DNA from: Paenibacillus sp. DMB5
GTDB taxonomy: Bacteria; Bacillota; Bacilli; Paenibacillales; Paenibacillaceae
Reading direction: 5' to 3'
Assembly (NCBI RefSeq): GCF_001517085.1
Contig: NZ_LRAC01000133.1
Location: forward strand, 22,811 to 86,810
DNA: 64,000 nucleotides
Shown: positions 9,183 to 17,354 of the stretch, one piece after another
How the letters are laid out: each line of letters opens with the position of its first letter
Numbering within the stretch: position 1 is the first letter of the stretch
The notes under the pieces: model-generated
Seen by the model: only the letters and a program-made list of their open reading frames with translations
Databases searched by the model: none
What the model was told of the DNA's origin: nothing
Program-made: the position numbers and the translations under genes

Positions 9183-9408
9183 GATATTGTTCCTCCTTTA
9201 ATTTTGCGGAGCTGTATACGCCTCTATAGCGTGCGCTAGCCGAAACGAATTCACTCCGTAATGTTAGCTGGAAAAAATGCTTCATGTAATATGATAACCA
9301 GATTACCATTTACCGACACATCCCCAGTATAACATAGATACTGTGCTTTTGGGAAATGTTTTAGACAATTACATTGTATAAAATCAATTATTTAACAGAT
9401 ATCGCTTC

Positions 9409-9437
9409 TTTACAACGCTCATGAGACTTCGTATACT
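9409..9437 (+). promoter_or_regulatory. Predicted sigma-A promoter
   Basis: TTTACA (9409-9414) and TATACT (9432-9437) with 17-base spacing, upstream of the small YqzM-like gene. The rest of the 9183-9529 gap shows no further feature I can support. Confidence 0.6.
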
Positions 9438-9529
9438 TTAGGAAAACGCATTTATTGTCAATGACTTCTCTCACACGTACTACTGTAACCTATTGCAGTG
9501 CAGTCTTGCAAGGCAAGGAGGAGGAAGCA

Positions 9530-9688
9530 ATGGAGATCAATGCCAAGGCACGGGACCCGCGGGAGCATGTTAACGAGGAACCCCGCAACGATCTGGGTGA
9601 TTTACTGACCGGCTTTTTCGGAATGACCGGCTTCATGACTCTGGTTTTCTTTGGAATGGTAATAGTCAAGTTTGTCTTTCTCGATTAA
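9530..9688 (+). CDS. YqzM-like small membrane protein
   Basis: A 52-residue protein: a polar N-terminus (DPREHVNEEPRND) followed by one hydrophobic helix (about residues 24-48) ending in FVFLD. It resembles the YqzM family of Bacillales (short, RND motif before one membrane helix), whose function is unknown. A longer in-frame start exists upstream, but AGGAGGAGG lies just before the Met at 9530, which decides the start. A promoter at 9409-9437 and a strong hairpin at 9698-9749 make it a monocistronic unit. Confidence 0.6.
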   Translation: MEINAKARDPREHVNEEPRNDLGDLLTGFFGMTGFMTLVFFGMVIVKFVFLD

Positions 9689-9697
9689 CAGGCTGGC

Positions 9698-9749
9698 AAA
9701 ATAAACAGCGGTGCCAGGGACTCTCCGTCCCTGCACCGCTGTTTATTTA
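9698..9749. terminator. Bidirectional terminator
   Basis: Long complementary arms starting AAATAAACAGCGGTGC and ending GCACCGCTGTTTATTT, with T-rich tails on both strands. It separates the YqzM-like gene from the convergent dnaB-dnaI operon. Confidence 0.85.
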
Positions 9750-9764
9750 TTACAATTCCTCAGC

Positions 9765-10721
9765 CTACCGGTTACGGCCGCGCTGATTCTCCCCGTGCAG
9801 CGGAATCACGTCCACAAACGGAGCAATCCGGTCCATCAGGCGCTGCCCCTTGTACAGCTCCTCGCCATCCTTGCTGGTGAAGCTAAGGTGCTTCTCCAGG
9901 CCGTCCAGCGGATAATTTGAGGTATAGAAGGTCGGCTTGCGGTTCATCCGATAATTCAGAATCGCCCCCAGCACATGGTCACGCGCCCACGGGTTGAGAT
10001 TTTCCGCACCGATATCGTCAAAAATCAGCAGGTCGCAGTTCTTCAGCGTGTCCACGGTTTCCTTCAGCTTCTGCCCGTCCAGCATAATCGACTTCAGATC
10101 CTCAATGAAATCAGGCATATAGACAATGACGCCGCTATACCCGGCAACCGCAAGCTCGTGGAGCAGGTAGCACATCAGAAAGGTTTTGCCTGTGCCGAAG
10201 GTGCCGTGCAGATAGATTCCCTGCGGACTCAGACCGTCTTCCTTTACCCCGGTAATATAATCAAAAATTTTATTTACGGCAGAAGCCCGGCGCGGGTCCT
10301 TGCCCATAATATCCATCTCATCATAGCCGCCGTTCAGCACGCGTTCATCCACGTAAAAGCTGCGGATCCGTCTGCGGATGCTGTCCTGGCTGTCCTGGGC
10401 GATCTTCAGGTTACAGGCTGTCTTACGCTCGAACAAATCCGGCGAGCCGTTAACATTCTCTACCGTAAGCTTGCTGTAATGGCCCTGAAAATCATTCGGG
10501 CAATGCTCGAGGCCCGGACAGTTCGCGCAGTTCCGGCTCTCCCGCACATACTGGAACAGCCGGCTCATGTGAAGCTTCAGCCGCGAATCATCCAGCTCCG
10601 GGTGCTCAGCCTGAAGCTGCTTCACCAGCGGATCATTCAGCAGGTTCTGCTGAAGATCGCGGGAACGCTGGCGCAGGGCCGGATTGTTCATCGAACGCAG
10701 CACTTCGCCCATCGACTCCAT
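9765..10721 (-). CDS. dnaI: Primosomal protein DnaI (helicase loader)
   Basis: A 318-residue AAA+ ATPase that loads the replicative helicase during initiation and restart with DnaD and DnaB. The N-terminal region holds a zinc-binding cluster, CANCPGLEHCPNDFQGHY (about residues 63-80). The C-terminal ATPase domain has Walker A LHGTFGTGKTF and Walker B LLIFDDIGAEN. Length matches B. subtilis DnaI (about 311). It lies 18 bases after dnaB in the same orientation, the conserved Bacillales order. Confidence 0.95.
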   Translation of the reverse strand: MESMGEVLRSMNNPALRQRSRDLQQNLLNDPLVKQLQAEHPELDDSRLKLHMSRLFQYVRESRNCANCPGLEHCPNDFQGHYSKLTVENVNGSPDLFERKTACNLKIAQDSQDSIRRRIRSFYVDERVLNGGYDEMDIMGKDPRRASAVNKIFDYITGVKEDGLSPQGIYLHGTFGTGKTFLMCYLLHELAVAGYSGVIVYMPDFIEDLKSIMLDGQKLKETVDTLKNCDLLIFDDIGAENLNPWARDHVLGAILNYRMNRKPTFYTSNYPLDGLEKHLSFTSKDGEELYKGQRLMDRIAPFVDVIPLHGENQRGRNR

Positions 10722-10739
10722 TGCTGCACCTCGCTTTCT

Positions 10740-12287
10740 TTACGGCGTCCTCAGGGCGCCCTTCTTCTTGCTGGCCTTAATTTCGGCCGCTTTCTTCATC
10801 ATCGCCGCGAATTCTTCTTCCGATACGGCACCGGCGCTTCCGTCATCGGTCACAATCGGAATCTCCGGCTTCGCGGCCCGGCCGCCGCCTTTATTATACG
10901 AACGCTGACGCGTTCCGGAAGCTGCTCCGGCCGTGCCGGAGGCAGCGCTCTTGCCTTTGACCTTGGACTGGTCACGGATGTACCGTACGGCCTTCTCGTA
11001 GGTATTGACCTGCTTGACCAGCATGTTGGAGGCAATTGCCTCCACAAAATTACGGTTCATCCGCTGTTCTCCGCCTGAAGCCACCATTGTCATCAGATAA
11101 TGGATCAGCACATTGATGACTTCACCGCTCAGCTTGTAGTTGAGATCAATTTTCTCGAATATATCCATCAGCTGGCCCGGAACCGTTCCCGGAAAAAAGG
11201 TTTGCAGCAGCCGTGTATAAGGCTCGTTGCGCAGCATCATATTATATTGGTGAATATCGCATTTGGACAGGAACTGCGGAGGAACCTCAACGTAATATTC
11301 CATCTCCACCGGCTGCTCCTGCGGAATCACCGGCTCTTCATGGTCACCCGCCGCCGCTGCACGCAGCGACACAACCTTGGCCGCAGCGATCTCCCGCTTC
11401 TCCTGGCGCTTCATATCCTGGCGGAAATGCTGGCTTGCCCTGTACTGCAGCGTATCCAGAATCACCTCGCCGTCCGGAGTGAACATTCCGTCCTCATCCA
11501 GCAAACGGCATAAATCCTGCGGTCCCAGATCATATTTGCGGGCCACATAGTTAATCACACCCATTTGGGCATGGTCAAAGCGCAGCTTCTCGACATGCAT
11601 CCGGTTCACCGACTCGCGCGGAAAGCGCAGAATAATGTCGCTATACCCGATAGCCGTTTCACTGCTTTGACTGATGCCCGGCTGCTTCACTGTAGCCACT
11701 TCAGCCAGCGCCTGCTCCAGCTCATAGTCGATCACATGTGTATTTAACTGGAAGATATCATAAAAGGGCAGGGAAATATTCTCTTTATGGGCCGACCGGC
11801 GGCCCCAATCCTCCGGTTCCCGGTTCCAGAACTGCTCCCGGAGCGACAGGACGGCAAACTTGCCGATTTTGTCACGCAGCAGCAGTGTCAGGTGCTGGGT
11901 CGCAAAAAAGTCAGCCGGCGTAAGCGGCGGCAGCAGCTCATATTCATACAGGTAATCATCATTCTCCGGCGTATATATCCGGCAGGTCGCAAGCAGGCCT
12001 ACTGCCTCAAGCAGGGAAGCCTGATCAACTAAATATTTACGGCCTTTCTCGTTCGGTTCAACGCCAAGCGTCATAAACAGCCTGCGCTGCTGCTCTACAG
12101 CAGAATAGCCGATCGATTCAGCCGGAATATGCTCAAACAGCAGCCTATACAGGCTGATTGCAAAGGCTCCTACCATTGGCTGATAGACGGAACCCAGCAT
12201 ACGTGAATCTACATGGCTAAGACCGAATTCGCGGGAAACGCAGTACCGGTGGTTTTCGGTGAAATGATGCAGGTTACTCATGCGCAT
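10740..12287 (-). CDS. dnaB: Replication initiation and membrane attachment protein DnaB
   Basis: A 515-residue member of the Bacillales DnaB (DnaD-like) family, the co-loader of helicase with DnaI; it is not the E. coli DnaB helicase. The middle and C-terminal thirds carry the DnaB/DnaD repeat character, including FFPGTVPGQLMDIFEKIDLNYKLS and GEVINVLIHYLMTMV. A basic, Ala/Gly-rich linker follows and the end is charged. GGGGGAG precedes the start; a second Met two codons later is an alternative. Its identity is confirmed by dnaI directly downstream. Confidence 0.92.
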   Translation of the reverse strand: MRMSNLHHFTENHRYCVSREFGLSHVDSRMLGSVYQPMVGAFAISLYRLLFEHIPAESIGYSAVEQQRRLFMTLGVEPNEKGRKYLVDQASLLEAVGLLATCRIYTPENDDYLYEYELLPPLTPADFFATQHLTLLLRDKIGKFAVLSLREQFWNREPEDWGRRSAHKENISLPFYDIFQLNTHVIDYELEQALAEVATVKQPGISQSSETAIGYSDIILRFPRESVNRMHVEKLRFDHAQMGVINYVARKYDLGPQDLCRLLDEDGMFTPDGEVILDTLQYRASQHFRQDMKRQEKREIAAAKVVSLRAAAAGDHEEPVIPQEQPVEMEYYVEVPPQFLSKCDIHQYNMMLRNEPYTRLLQTFFPGTVPGQLMDIFEKIDLNYKLSGEVINVLIHYLMTMVASGGEQRMNRNFVEAIASNMLVKQVNTYEKAVRYIRDQSKVKGKSAASGTAGAASGTRQRSYNKGGGRAAKPEIPIVTDDGSAGAVSEEEFAAMMKKAAEIKASKKKGALRTP

Positions 12288-12477
12288 CTGCGGTTAACTC
12301 CCCCTTTTTTACACGAATTCATGCAGATTTCTATTCTATCACAAAACACCCGGCCGGAAATGTAAAAAAAGAACCAAATAACCCGGTTTTCAGCCTATAA
12401 TCGACAACTTTTGAAACCTTGCTGACTGTAGCGGAAAATAAGAAAAACGTCGGGCACCGGATCTGAGCCAATAATAG

Positions 12478-12522
12478 AAAAAACGGCTTCGCCGTCCCCT
12501 AGCAGGAATAGCAGCCGTTTTC
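12478..12522 (-). terminator. Terminator of yuiB
   Basis: On the minus strand AAAACGGCT and AGCCGTTTTTT pair across a GC-rich loop, just after the stop at 12539. Confidence 0.7.
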
Positions 12523-12538
12523 AGCATAATCTTGATAC

Positions 12539-12835
12539 TTAGAACATCTTATAGCCGCCCAGACGCAGCTTCTGGATCGTCCAGCCGCTGAGCACCGCGC
12601 CGCCGAGCCCGGCAATCCCGGTCAGGTAATCAACAATATGGAAGCTGCCCAGATGCTCCCAGAGGGTCATGGCGTTCCTGTCCCAGATGGAATAGACCAC
12701 TACCGGCAGGATGACAATTACGAACAGGTAGGCGGGAAACCAGGTGGTCTTCATTAACATATTAAGGATAAAGCCGATGCCAAACATCATGACAAAGAAC
12801 AACACGGCCAGAACAAATACAGGAATAAATCCCAT
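12539..12835 (-). CDS. yuiB: YuiB-like putative membrane protein
   Basis: A 98-residue protein with two to three hydrophobic segments (FVLAVLFFVMMFGIGFILNML near the N-terminus, then an Ala/Val-rich helix). The FGIGFILNMLM stretch matches the start of the B. subtilis YuiB family; this copy is longer at its C-terminus. Function unknown. In B. subtilis yuiB sits beside the NADH dehydrogenase and ferredoxin-NADP reductase genes, as here (14408-17000), which supports the name. The start at 12835 excludes twelve upstream codons that lack membrane character. Confidence 0.7.
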   Translation of the reverse strand: MGFIPVFVLAVLFFVMMFGIGFILNMLMKTTWFPAYLFVIVILPVVVYSIWDRNAMTLWEHLGSFHIVDYLTGIAGLGGAVLSGWTIQKLRLGGYKMF

Positions 12836-13031
12836 CGTACCGCCATCCCCTCTCTCTATAAAGAACCGCACACCAAAACCTGATTAATAGTAAGTTTACT
12901 AGAAAAAATGTAGCGAAGCAATGAACATTATTGCCATTCGAATCCGCTTTCAGGCAAATCGGCGGCTCAGCGTTTGCTCTTGGCCGTCTGCTTGCGATAC
13001 AATGCATATAGATTAACCGGATCATACATAG

Positions 13032-13196
13032 AAGCGTATGCTTTGGAACCGGATTTTACGCTAGAGCTTGATGCTTTCGGAGCAAGTTTTACACGCAGTA
13101 CATTCAACGGAGCCCATGCTTCGTAAAACTGAGCGTATGCTTTCGAAGCAAGTTTTACACGCAGTACATTCAACGGAGCTCATGCTTCGTAAAACT
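13032..13196 (-). repeat. Tandem leader repeat array 1, abutting the hemQ ribosome-binding site
   Basis: Two nearly identical 59-bp copies (13072-13130 and 13138-13196, 66-bp period) and a degenerate partial copy from 13032. In the sense of hemQ each unit contains a small hairpin (GCTT, TCG loop, AAGC) and then AGTTTTAC paired with GTAAAACT about 30 bases later. The last arm ends at 13196 and the Shine-Dalgarno GAAGGAG follows directly. Related arrays lie at 34448-34585 and 47969-48071. The rest of the gap upstream (12872-13031) shows nothing I can name. Confidence 0.85.
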
Positions 13197-13212
13197 TTGA
13201 AGGAGTGAGAAC

Positions 13213-13971
13213 ATGAACGAAGCCGCTTTGACCCTGGAAGGCTGGTATGCCCTGCATGACTTCCGCTCACTGGACTGGAAGGCGTGGACAGCCGCCGATG
13301 ACGAGGAGCGCGCAGTAGCCCTGGAAGAGCTGCATGCCTTCATGGAGGAATGGGGACCGGTAGAGGAAGCCAAGGAAGGAAGCACGGCAGTATATTCCAT
13401 TGTCGGCCAGAAGGCCGATTTCGTGATGATGTTTCTGCGGGAAAGCCTGGAAGCGCTGAACGCCCTTGAAACCGCGTTTAACAAAATTGCCTTCGCCCAA
13501 TACACCACAAAAGCTTACTCTTATGTCAGTATCGTCGAGCTAAGCAACTACGCTGCAGGCGGAAGTGCCGGAGACGGCAGTGATCCGATGCAGAACCCGC
13601 ATGTGGCGGCACGCCTGAAGCCGGTTCTGCCGCAGGCGAAGCATATCTGCTTCTACCCGATGAACAAGAAGCGCGAGCTGGCCGATAACTGGTATATGCT
13701 CGATATGGATAAACGCCGGGAGCTGATGCACTCGCACGGGCTGATCGGCCGCGGCTATGCCGGCAAAGTGAAGCAGATCATTACCGGCTCCGTCGGCTTC
13801 GACGACTGGGAATGGGGCGTAACCCTCTTTGCCGAGGATGCGCTGCAGTTCAAGAAGCTGGTCTACGAGATGCGCTTTGACGAGGTTAGCGCCCGTTACG
13901 GTGAGTTCGGCCCGTTCTATGTCGGCAACCTGCTGACACCGGAGACGTTCGAAGAGATGCTTAAACTGTAA
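13213..13971 (+). CDS. hemQ: Coproheme decarboxylase (HemQ/ChdC), chlorite dismutase family
   Basis: A 252-residue enzyme of the last step of the coproporphyrin-dependent heme pathway of Gram-positives: it decarboxylates two propionates of coproheme with peroxide to give heme b. The family fold is visible from LEGWYALHDFRSLDW onward. The AYSYVSIVELSNY segment holds the catalytic Tyr region, and H173 in ELMHSHG is the likely proximal heme ligand. The C-terminal half ends GPFYVGNLLTPETFEEML. Length matches the family (about 250). The start follows AAGGAGTGAGAAC. The leader is made of tandem repeats (array 1), so expression may depend on that RNA. Confidence 0.95.
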   Translation: MNEAALTLEGWYALHDFRSLDWKAWTAADDEERAVALEELHAFMEEWGPVEEAKEGSTAVYSIVGQKADFVMMFLRESLEALNALETAFNKIAFAQYTTKAYSYVSIVELSNYAAGGSAGDGSDPMQNPHVAARLKPVLPQAKHICFYPMNKKRELADNWYMLDMDKRRELMHSHGLIGRGYAGKVKQIITGSVGFDDWEWGVTLFAEDALQFKKLVYEMRFDEVSARYGEFGPFYVGNLLTPETFEEMLKL

Positions 13972-13985
13972 TTTATATTGAAGAT

Positions 13986-14020
13986 AAGGGTGGTTTCCTG
14001 CGGGAGATCATCCTTTTTGT
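13986..14020 (+). terminator. Terminator of hemQ
   Basis: AAGGGTG and CATCCTT pair (one G-T pair) and are followed by TTTTGTTT, 15 bases after the hemQ stop. Confidence 0.55.
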
Positions 14021-14045
14021 TTAGTTGTAAATCCCGTTCCGGCGC

Positions 14046-14082
14046 AAAAAAAGACCGCCCCCGTTAAAGGTAGCGGTCTTTA
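14046..14082 (-). terminator. Terminator of the NADH dehydrogenase operon
   Basis: AAAGACCGC and GCGGTCTTT pair, with TTTTTTTG on the minus strand. It can also act on the plus strand for hemQ. Confidence 0.75.
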
Positions 14083-14148
14083 TCCTATTGTAAATGGAAA
14101 GCCGTGTTAGCAGCTTGGCTCTCCGCACCTTATGCATGCCGCGTAACG

Positions 14149-14406
14149 TTATTCGTCCTCGTCCTCGTCATTCTCTCCGCGAAGGCTCTCCAGATATTCC
14201 GCCGTTGCCCGGTCGCGGGCCCGGCTCTTATCCTTCAGCCGTTCAATGGCCGGCAGAATAAGCAGATCAATCTCCTTCTGGATGTTATAAGCCAGATCGT
14301 ACCGGCTCTGGTCCTCCAGGTAGGAGCCTACTTCAATCAGGGCATTATAGCGGTCGAGCTCCTCACGCGTCAACAGCCCGCGGACCTGAACACTGCAGTG
14401 GCGCAT
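14149..14406 (-). CDS. Small hypothetical protein cotranscribed with the NADH dehydrogenase
   Basis: An 85-residue soluble protein, probably mostly helical (LTREELDRYNALIEVGSYLEDQ), ending in an acidic tail GENDEDEDE. I do not recognise a family. It begins one base after the stop of the NADH dehydrogenase gene, with its AAGGGAAGA site inside that gene, so it is translationally coupled to it. It may support the dehydrogenase or simply share its transcript; nothing in the sequence shows an enzymatic motif. Confidence 0.7.
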   Translation of the reverse strand: MRHCSVQVRGLLTREELDRYNALIEVGSYLEDQSRYDLAYNIQKEIDLLILPAIERLKDKSRARDRATAEYLESLRGENDEDEDE

Positions 14407-14407
14407 C

Positions 14408-15601
14408 CTAGAAGAATCTTCCCTTCTTCAGCACCAGCGGAATGCCGCCGATGATGAACAGGTAGCGCATATCGACTACTTTTTTGAGCTGCGCTGCCGT
14501 CCAGCCCTTATATGTCTTGTCACCCACTACGGCAATACCCTGGCCTTTGCCGAGCGAGGCTACAGTTCCCTTGTTGCTGAAGACAAACTTCTTCGGCTGC
14601 TGGCTGCGGATCGCTGCCACCAGATTATGGGCACAGCATTCGCCCTGCTGCATGGCGATTTGCGCTGTCGGCGGGTACGGCCGCCCTTCCGGGTTAATCA
14701 TCAGGGAACCGTCTCCGATGATAAAAATATTCTCATGCCCCGGAACGCGGAGGTACTCGTCCACCTTCACCCGTCCGCGCATCGCTTCAAACCCTGCGGC
14801 TTCAATCAGCCGATTGCCGCGGATACCGCCGGTCCAGACAATGGTGGAGGCTTTGATTTCTTCACCGGTTGCGAGAATGACACCGCCCGGCAGGCATTCC
14901 TTGATCGCTACGCCGATTTTGAAGGTAACCCCCTTCTTGGTCAGCACAGACATCGCATGCTCAACCAGCTCAGGCGCGAATCCTGGCAGCGCCGTAGGGG
15001 CAGCTTCCACGTTGTAGATATTCACCAGGCTCGGGTCCACATCATATTCCTTGCAGAGGGCAGGAATCCGGTCAGCCAGCTCTGCTACAAATTCAATGCC
15101 GCTGAAGCCCGCTCCGCCAACTACAAAATTAATATGCTCCTGCGCGTTGTTTTCATTTTTGTATTTGGCAAACTGATATTCAATATGCTCGCGGATCAGC
15201 CGCACGGAATTAATGCTGCGGATGGTCAGCGCGTATTTATCAAGTCCCGGAATACCGAAGGTCTCCGGTTCGCCGCCGAGGGCAATAACAAGATAGTCAT
15301 AAGAGAGCGTGCCGTCTTCAAGAATCACTTTTTTCTGTTGGGTGCGGATTTCCTGCACGGAAGATTTCACGAGATCGATCTTAAATTCGTCTATCAGCTT
15401 GGATATAGATACGCGTGTATGTTCAATGCTGTCTGTTCCCGCAGCTGGCATATGCAGATGGGTAGTGAAATAATGATATTCATGGCGGTTCACCAGCGTC
15501 ACATCAGCTTCATTATAATTCAAAGCTTTCTGCAGCCGCTGGGCGGTCAATATACCTCCATATCCCGCGCCTAGGATGACAATTTTGGGAATACTGCTCA
15601 T
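14408..15601 (-). CDS. Type II NADH dehydrogenase (YumB-like)
   Basis: A 397-residue flavoprotein that passes electrons from NADH to menaquinone without pumping protons. The N-terminal FAD-binding loop is VILGAGYGG and the second, NADH-binding loop is VVGGAGFSGIE. The conserved FIIGDGSLM near the C-terminus closes the FAD site, followed by the PPTAQIAMQQG segment. No full transmembrane helix is obvious, consistent with a monotopic enzyme. It heads an operon with the small gene at 14149. It lies beside yuiB and divergent from yumC, matching the B. subtilis neighbourhood. Confidence 0.92.
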   Translation of the reverse strand: MSSIPKIVILGAGYGGILTAQRLQKALNYNEADVTLVNRHEYHYFTTHLHMPAAGTDSIEHTRVSISKLIDEFKIDLVKSSVQEIRTQQKKVILEDGTLSYDYLVIALGGEPETFGIPGLDKYALTIRSINSVRLIREHIEYQFAKYKNENNAQEHINFVVGGAGFSGIEFVAELADRIPALCKEYDVDPSLVNIYNVEAAPTALPGFAPELVEHAMSVLTKKGVTFKIGVAIKECLPGGVILATGEEIKASTIVWTGGIRGNRLIEAAGFEAMRGRVKVDEYLRVPGHENIFIIGDGSLMINPEGRPYPPTAQIAMQQGECCAHNLVAAIRSQQPKKFVFSNKGTVASLGKGQGIAVVGDKTYKGWTAAQLKKVVDMRYLFIIGGIPLVLKKGRFF

Positions 15602-15796
15602 GTTCCGGCTCCTTCCAACAGGTGAATCTGTCTATGTGTTATTTTTTGTAAAATATTTTAGTGTCTTTTGTGAATTTATACACTTAAATTCAGGAGAATT
15701 TCCAATAAAACTTAAAGGATTTCTAAAATAACCATATCCATTGTAAACCTTAGTATCGTTTTAATCAAATATAATCATACAAGAAGAAACGGATTT

Positions 15797-15876
15797 GCCG
15801 ACCATTAAGGGACGGTATCGTTTCTCGAGAAATAGAAGGATAATTTATGATGGGCAACATATAAATTCTTATATTT
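15797..15876 (+). repeat. Dispersed hairpin repeat, copy A
   Basis: About 80 bp closely similar to 52104-52187. Shared parts include GCCG, a GGTA..CGTTTCT segment, GAGAAATA and CATAT..ATTCTTATATTT. AAATAGAAG (15830-15838) and CTTATATTT (15868-15876) form imperfect inverted arms that are perfect in the other copy. It lies in the 397-bp gap between two divergent redox genes; I see no coding frame there. Confidence 0.75.
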
Positions 15877-15998
15877 CAAAATAACGTCACACTTATCCGG
15901 CCATTTTAAGCCTTTGCAGGGCAGTCCCACAATGTTTATAATGAGTAGGTAAGTTAAGTATGGCATTTTGAAACTATCACTCGGAGGTGTAATATTAC

Positions 15999-17000
15999 GT
16001 GACACTAGAGCAATCCGGCGTTCCTATGAGCGACCTGTTAATTATAGGCGGCGGTCCTGCCGGCATGTTTGCCGCCTTCTACGGCGGTATGCGCCAGGCG
16101 TCGGTAACCCTTATTGAAAGCATGCCCCAGCTGGGGGGGCAGCTCGCCGCTCTTTATCCTGAAAAATATATCTATGATGTGGCTGGTTTCCCGAAAATCA
16201 CCGCACAGGAGCTGGTAGACAACCTGTCCCGGCAAATGGATCTGTTCCAGTCCAATATCTGCCTCGAAGAGAAGGTTGTATCTGTTGAGAAGCGGGACGA
16301 GCGCCACTTCGTAACCACTACTGACAAGGCGGAATACCACAGCAAGGCTGTTATTATAACTGCCGGTGTAGGCGCCTTCGAACCACGCCGTCTGGAGCTT
16401 CCGGAAGCACCGCGGTTCGAGAAAGCCAACCTGCATTACTTTGTAAGTGATTTGAATGCCTTCCAGGGCAAGAAGGTGCTGATCAGCGGCGGCGGCGACT
16501 CCGCAGTAGACTGGGCCCTCATGCTTGAGCCGATCGCTGAGCAGGTTACACTGATTCACCGCCGCGACAAGTTCCGCGCGCATGAGCATAGTGTAGAGCA
16601 GCTGATGGCTTCGAAGGTAAATGTTATTACCCCTTCAGAGATTACCGAGCTGCACGGGGATGAATTCATTACCAAGGTGACCCTGTCCCACATCAAGACC
16701 AAGGAGACACAGGAAATTGAAGTGGACAGTGTAATTGTCAACTTCGGCTTTGTATCCTCGCTGGGCCCGATTGCGCAGTGGGGCATTGAGATCGAGAGCA
16801 ATTCCATCGTGGTGGATTCGCGCATGGAGACCAATATTCCCGGCATCTTCGCTGCCGGCGATATCACTACTTACCCGGGCAAGCTGAAGCTGATCGCTGT
16901 CGGATTCGGGGAAGCGCCTACGGCTGTCAACAATGCAAAGGTATACCTTGATCCGGATGCCAAGCTTTCACCGGGACATAGCAGTAACCTCAAGCTTTAG
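15999..17000 (+). CDS. yumC: Ferredoxin--NADP+ reductase, thioredoxin-reductase-like type (YumC)
   Basis: A 333-residue FAD/NADPH flavoenzyme that exchanges electrons between NADPH and ferredoxin or flavodoxin. FAD loop LIIGGGPAGMFAAFYGG, NADPH loop ISGGGDSAVDWAL, and the C-terminal GIFAAGDITTYPGK motif are all present. The redox CxxC of true thioredoxin reductases is absent, which separates the two families. The GTG start at 15999 follows CGGAGGTG with good spacing; the Met nine codons later has no such site. A strong terminator follows. In Bacillales it is essential or near-essential and sits near ndh and Fe-S genes, as here. Confidence 0.93.
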   Translation: MTLEQSGVPMSDLLIIGGGPAGMFAAFYGGMRQASVTLIESMPQLGGQLAALYPEKYIYDVAGFPKITAQELVDNLSRQMDLFQSNICLEEKVVSVEKRDERHFVTTTDKAEYHSKAVIITAGVGAFEPRRLELPEAPRFEKANLHYFVSDLNAFQGKKVLISGGGDSAVDWALMLEPIAEQVTLIHRRDKFRAHEHSVEQLMASKVNVITPSEITELHGDEFITKVTLSHIKTKETQEIEVDSVIVNFGFVSSLGPIAQWGIEIESNSIVVDSRMETNIPGIFAAGDITTYPGKLKLIAVGFGEAPTAVNNAKVYLDPDAKLSPGHSSNLKL

Positions 17001-17029
17001 CACATAACCGTAAGCTATAAAACAAATAA

Positions 17030-17082
17030 AAGGGTATCCTTTCAGGTTGATTCCACTCCAACTTGAAAAGATACCCTATTTT
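17030..17082 (+). terminator. Terminator of yumC (usable on both strands)
   Basis: AAAGGGTATC..TTTCAGGTTG pairs with CAACTTGAAA..GATACCCT, followed by ATTTTG. It separates yumC from the convergent sda gene. Confidence 0.85.
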
Positions 17083-17134
17083 GTGCCGCTTGCGGTTAGA
17101 CAGAGCAGCTGCTGCAGAAAAATAAACCAATGTC

Positions 17135-17278
17135 CTAGTGTAGAACCGCATGTACTGGAGAGTGTAAGTTCCGTTTGCGAATTTCAGCGAGCAACAGAGC
17201 GATGAAATCATGCTCCAATTGTAGCTCTATCGCTCTTTGGTACGAGTCGAGCAGCATCTCATCCGACAATTCAACCAC
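17135..17278 (-). CDS. sda: Sporulation checkpoint inhibitor Sda
   Basis: A 47-residue protein starting at GTG (17276-17278) after AGGTG with six-base spacing; another GTG three codons upstream is less well placed. The sequence begins VELSDEMLLDSYQRAIEL and goes on with HDFIALLLAEIRKR. It aligns along its length with B. subtilis Sda (46 residues, LSDELLIESY.. and DFIELI..EIKRR). Sda is a helical-hairpin inhibitor of KinA-type sporulation kinases; it stops sporulation when replication is active or damaged. A promoter and a cluster of DnaA boxes lie upstream, as expected for a DnaA-controlled sda. Confidence 0.85.
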   Translation of the reverse strand: MVELSDEMLLDSYQRAIELQLEHDFIALLLAEIRKRNLHSPVHAVLH

Positions 17279-17316
17279 AACGTTCACCTACCTTTCCTTT
17301 GTTTGAATCTGAATCT

Positions 17317-17345
17317 ATCATAGCAAACTATCATAAATCGAACAA
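17317..17345 (-). promoter_or_regulatory. Predicted sda promoter
   Basis: On the minus strand TTGTTC (17340-17345) and TATGAT (17317-17322) are 17 bases apart, about 40 bases before the sda start. Confidence 0.65.
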
Positions 17346-17354
17346 GCGTTCTCA

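Noticed and set aside
9975..11078. 367-codon frame opposite dnaI and dnaB
   Set aside because: Spans the junction of two well-supported genes on the other strand; composition is that of a shadow.
13032..13196. Tandem repeats as a CRISPR array
   Set aside because: Units are continuous repeats with no variable spacers and no cas genes in the window.
13061..13270. Small frames within the leader repeat array
   Set aside because: They are products of the tandem repeat and overlap the hemQ start.
15805..16005. 66-codon frame on the minus strand between the redox genes
   Set aside because: Covers the dispersed hairpin repeat and the yumC leader; the frame is not kept in the other repeat copy.
16990..17211. 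73-codon frame overlapping sda
   Set aside because: Covers the yumC terminator; the Sda frame on the same strand has the family match and ribosome site.
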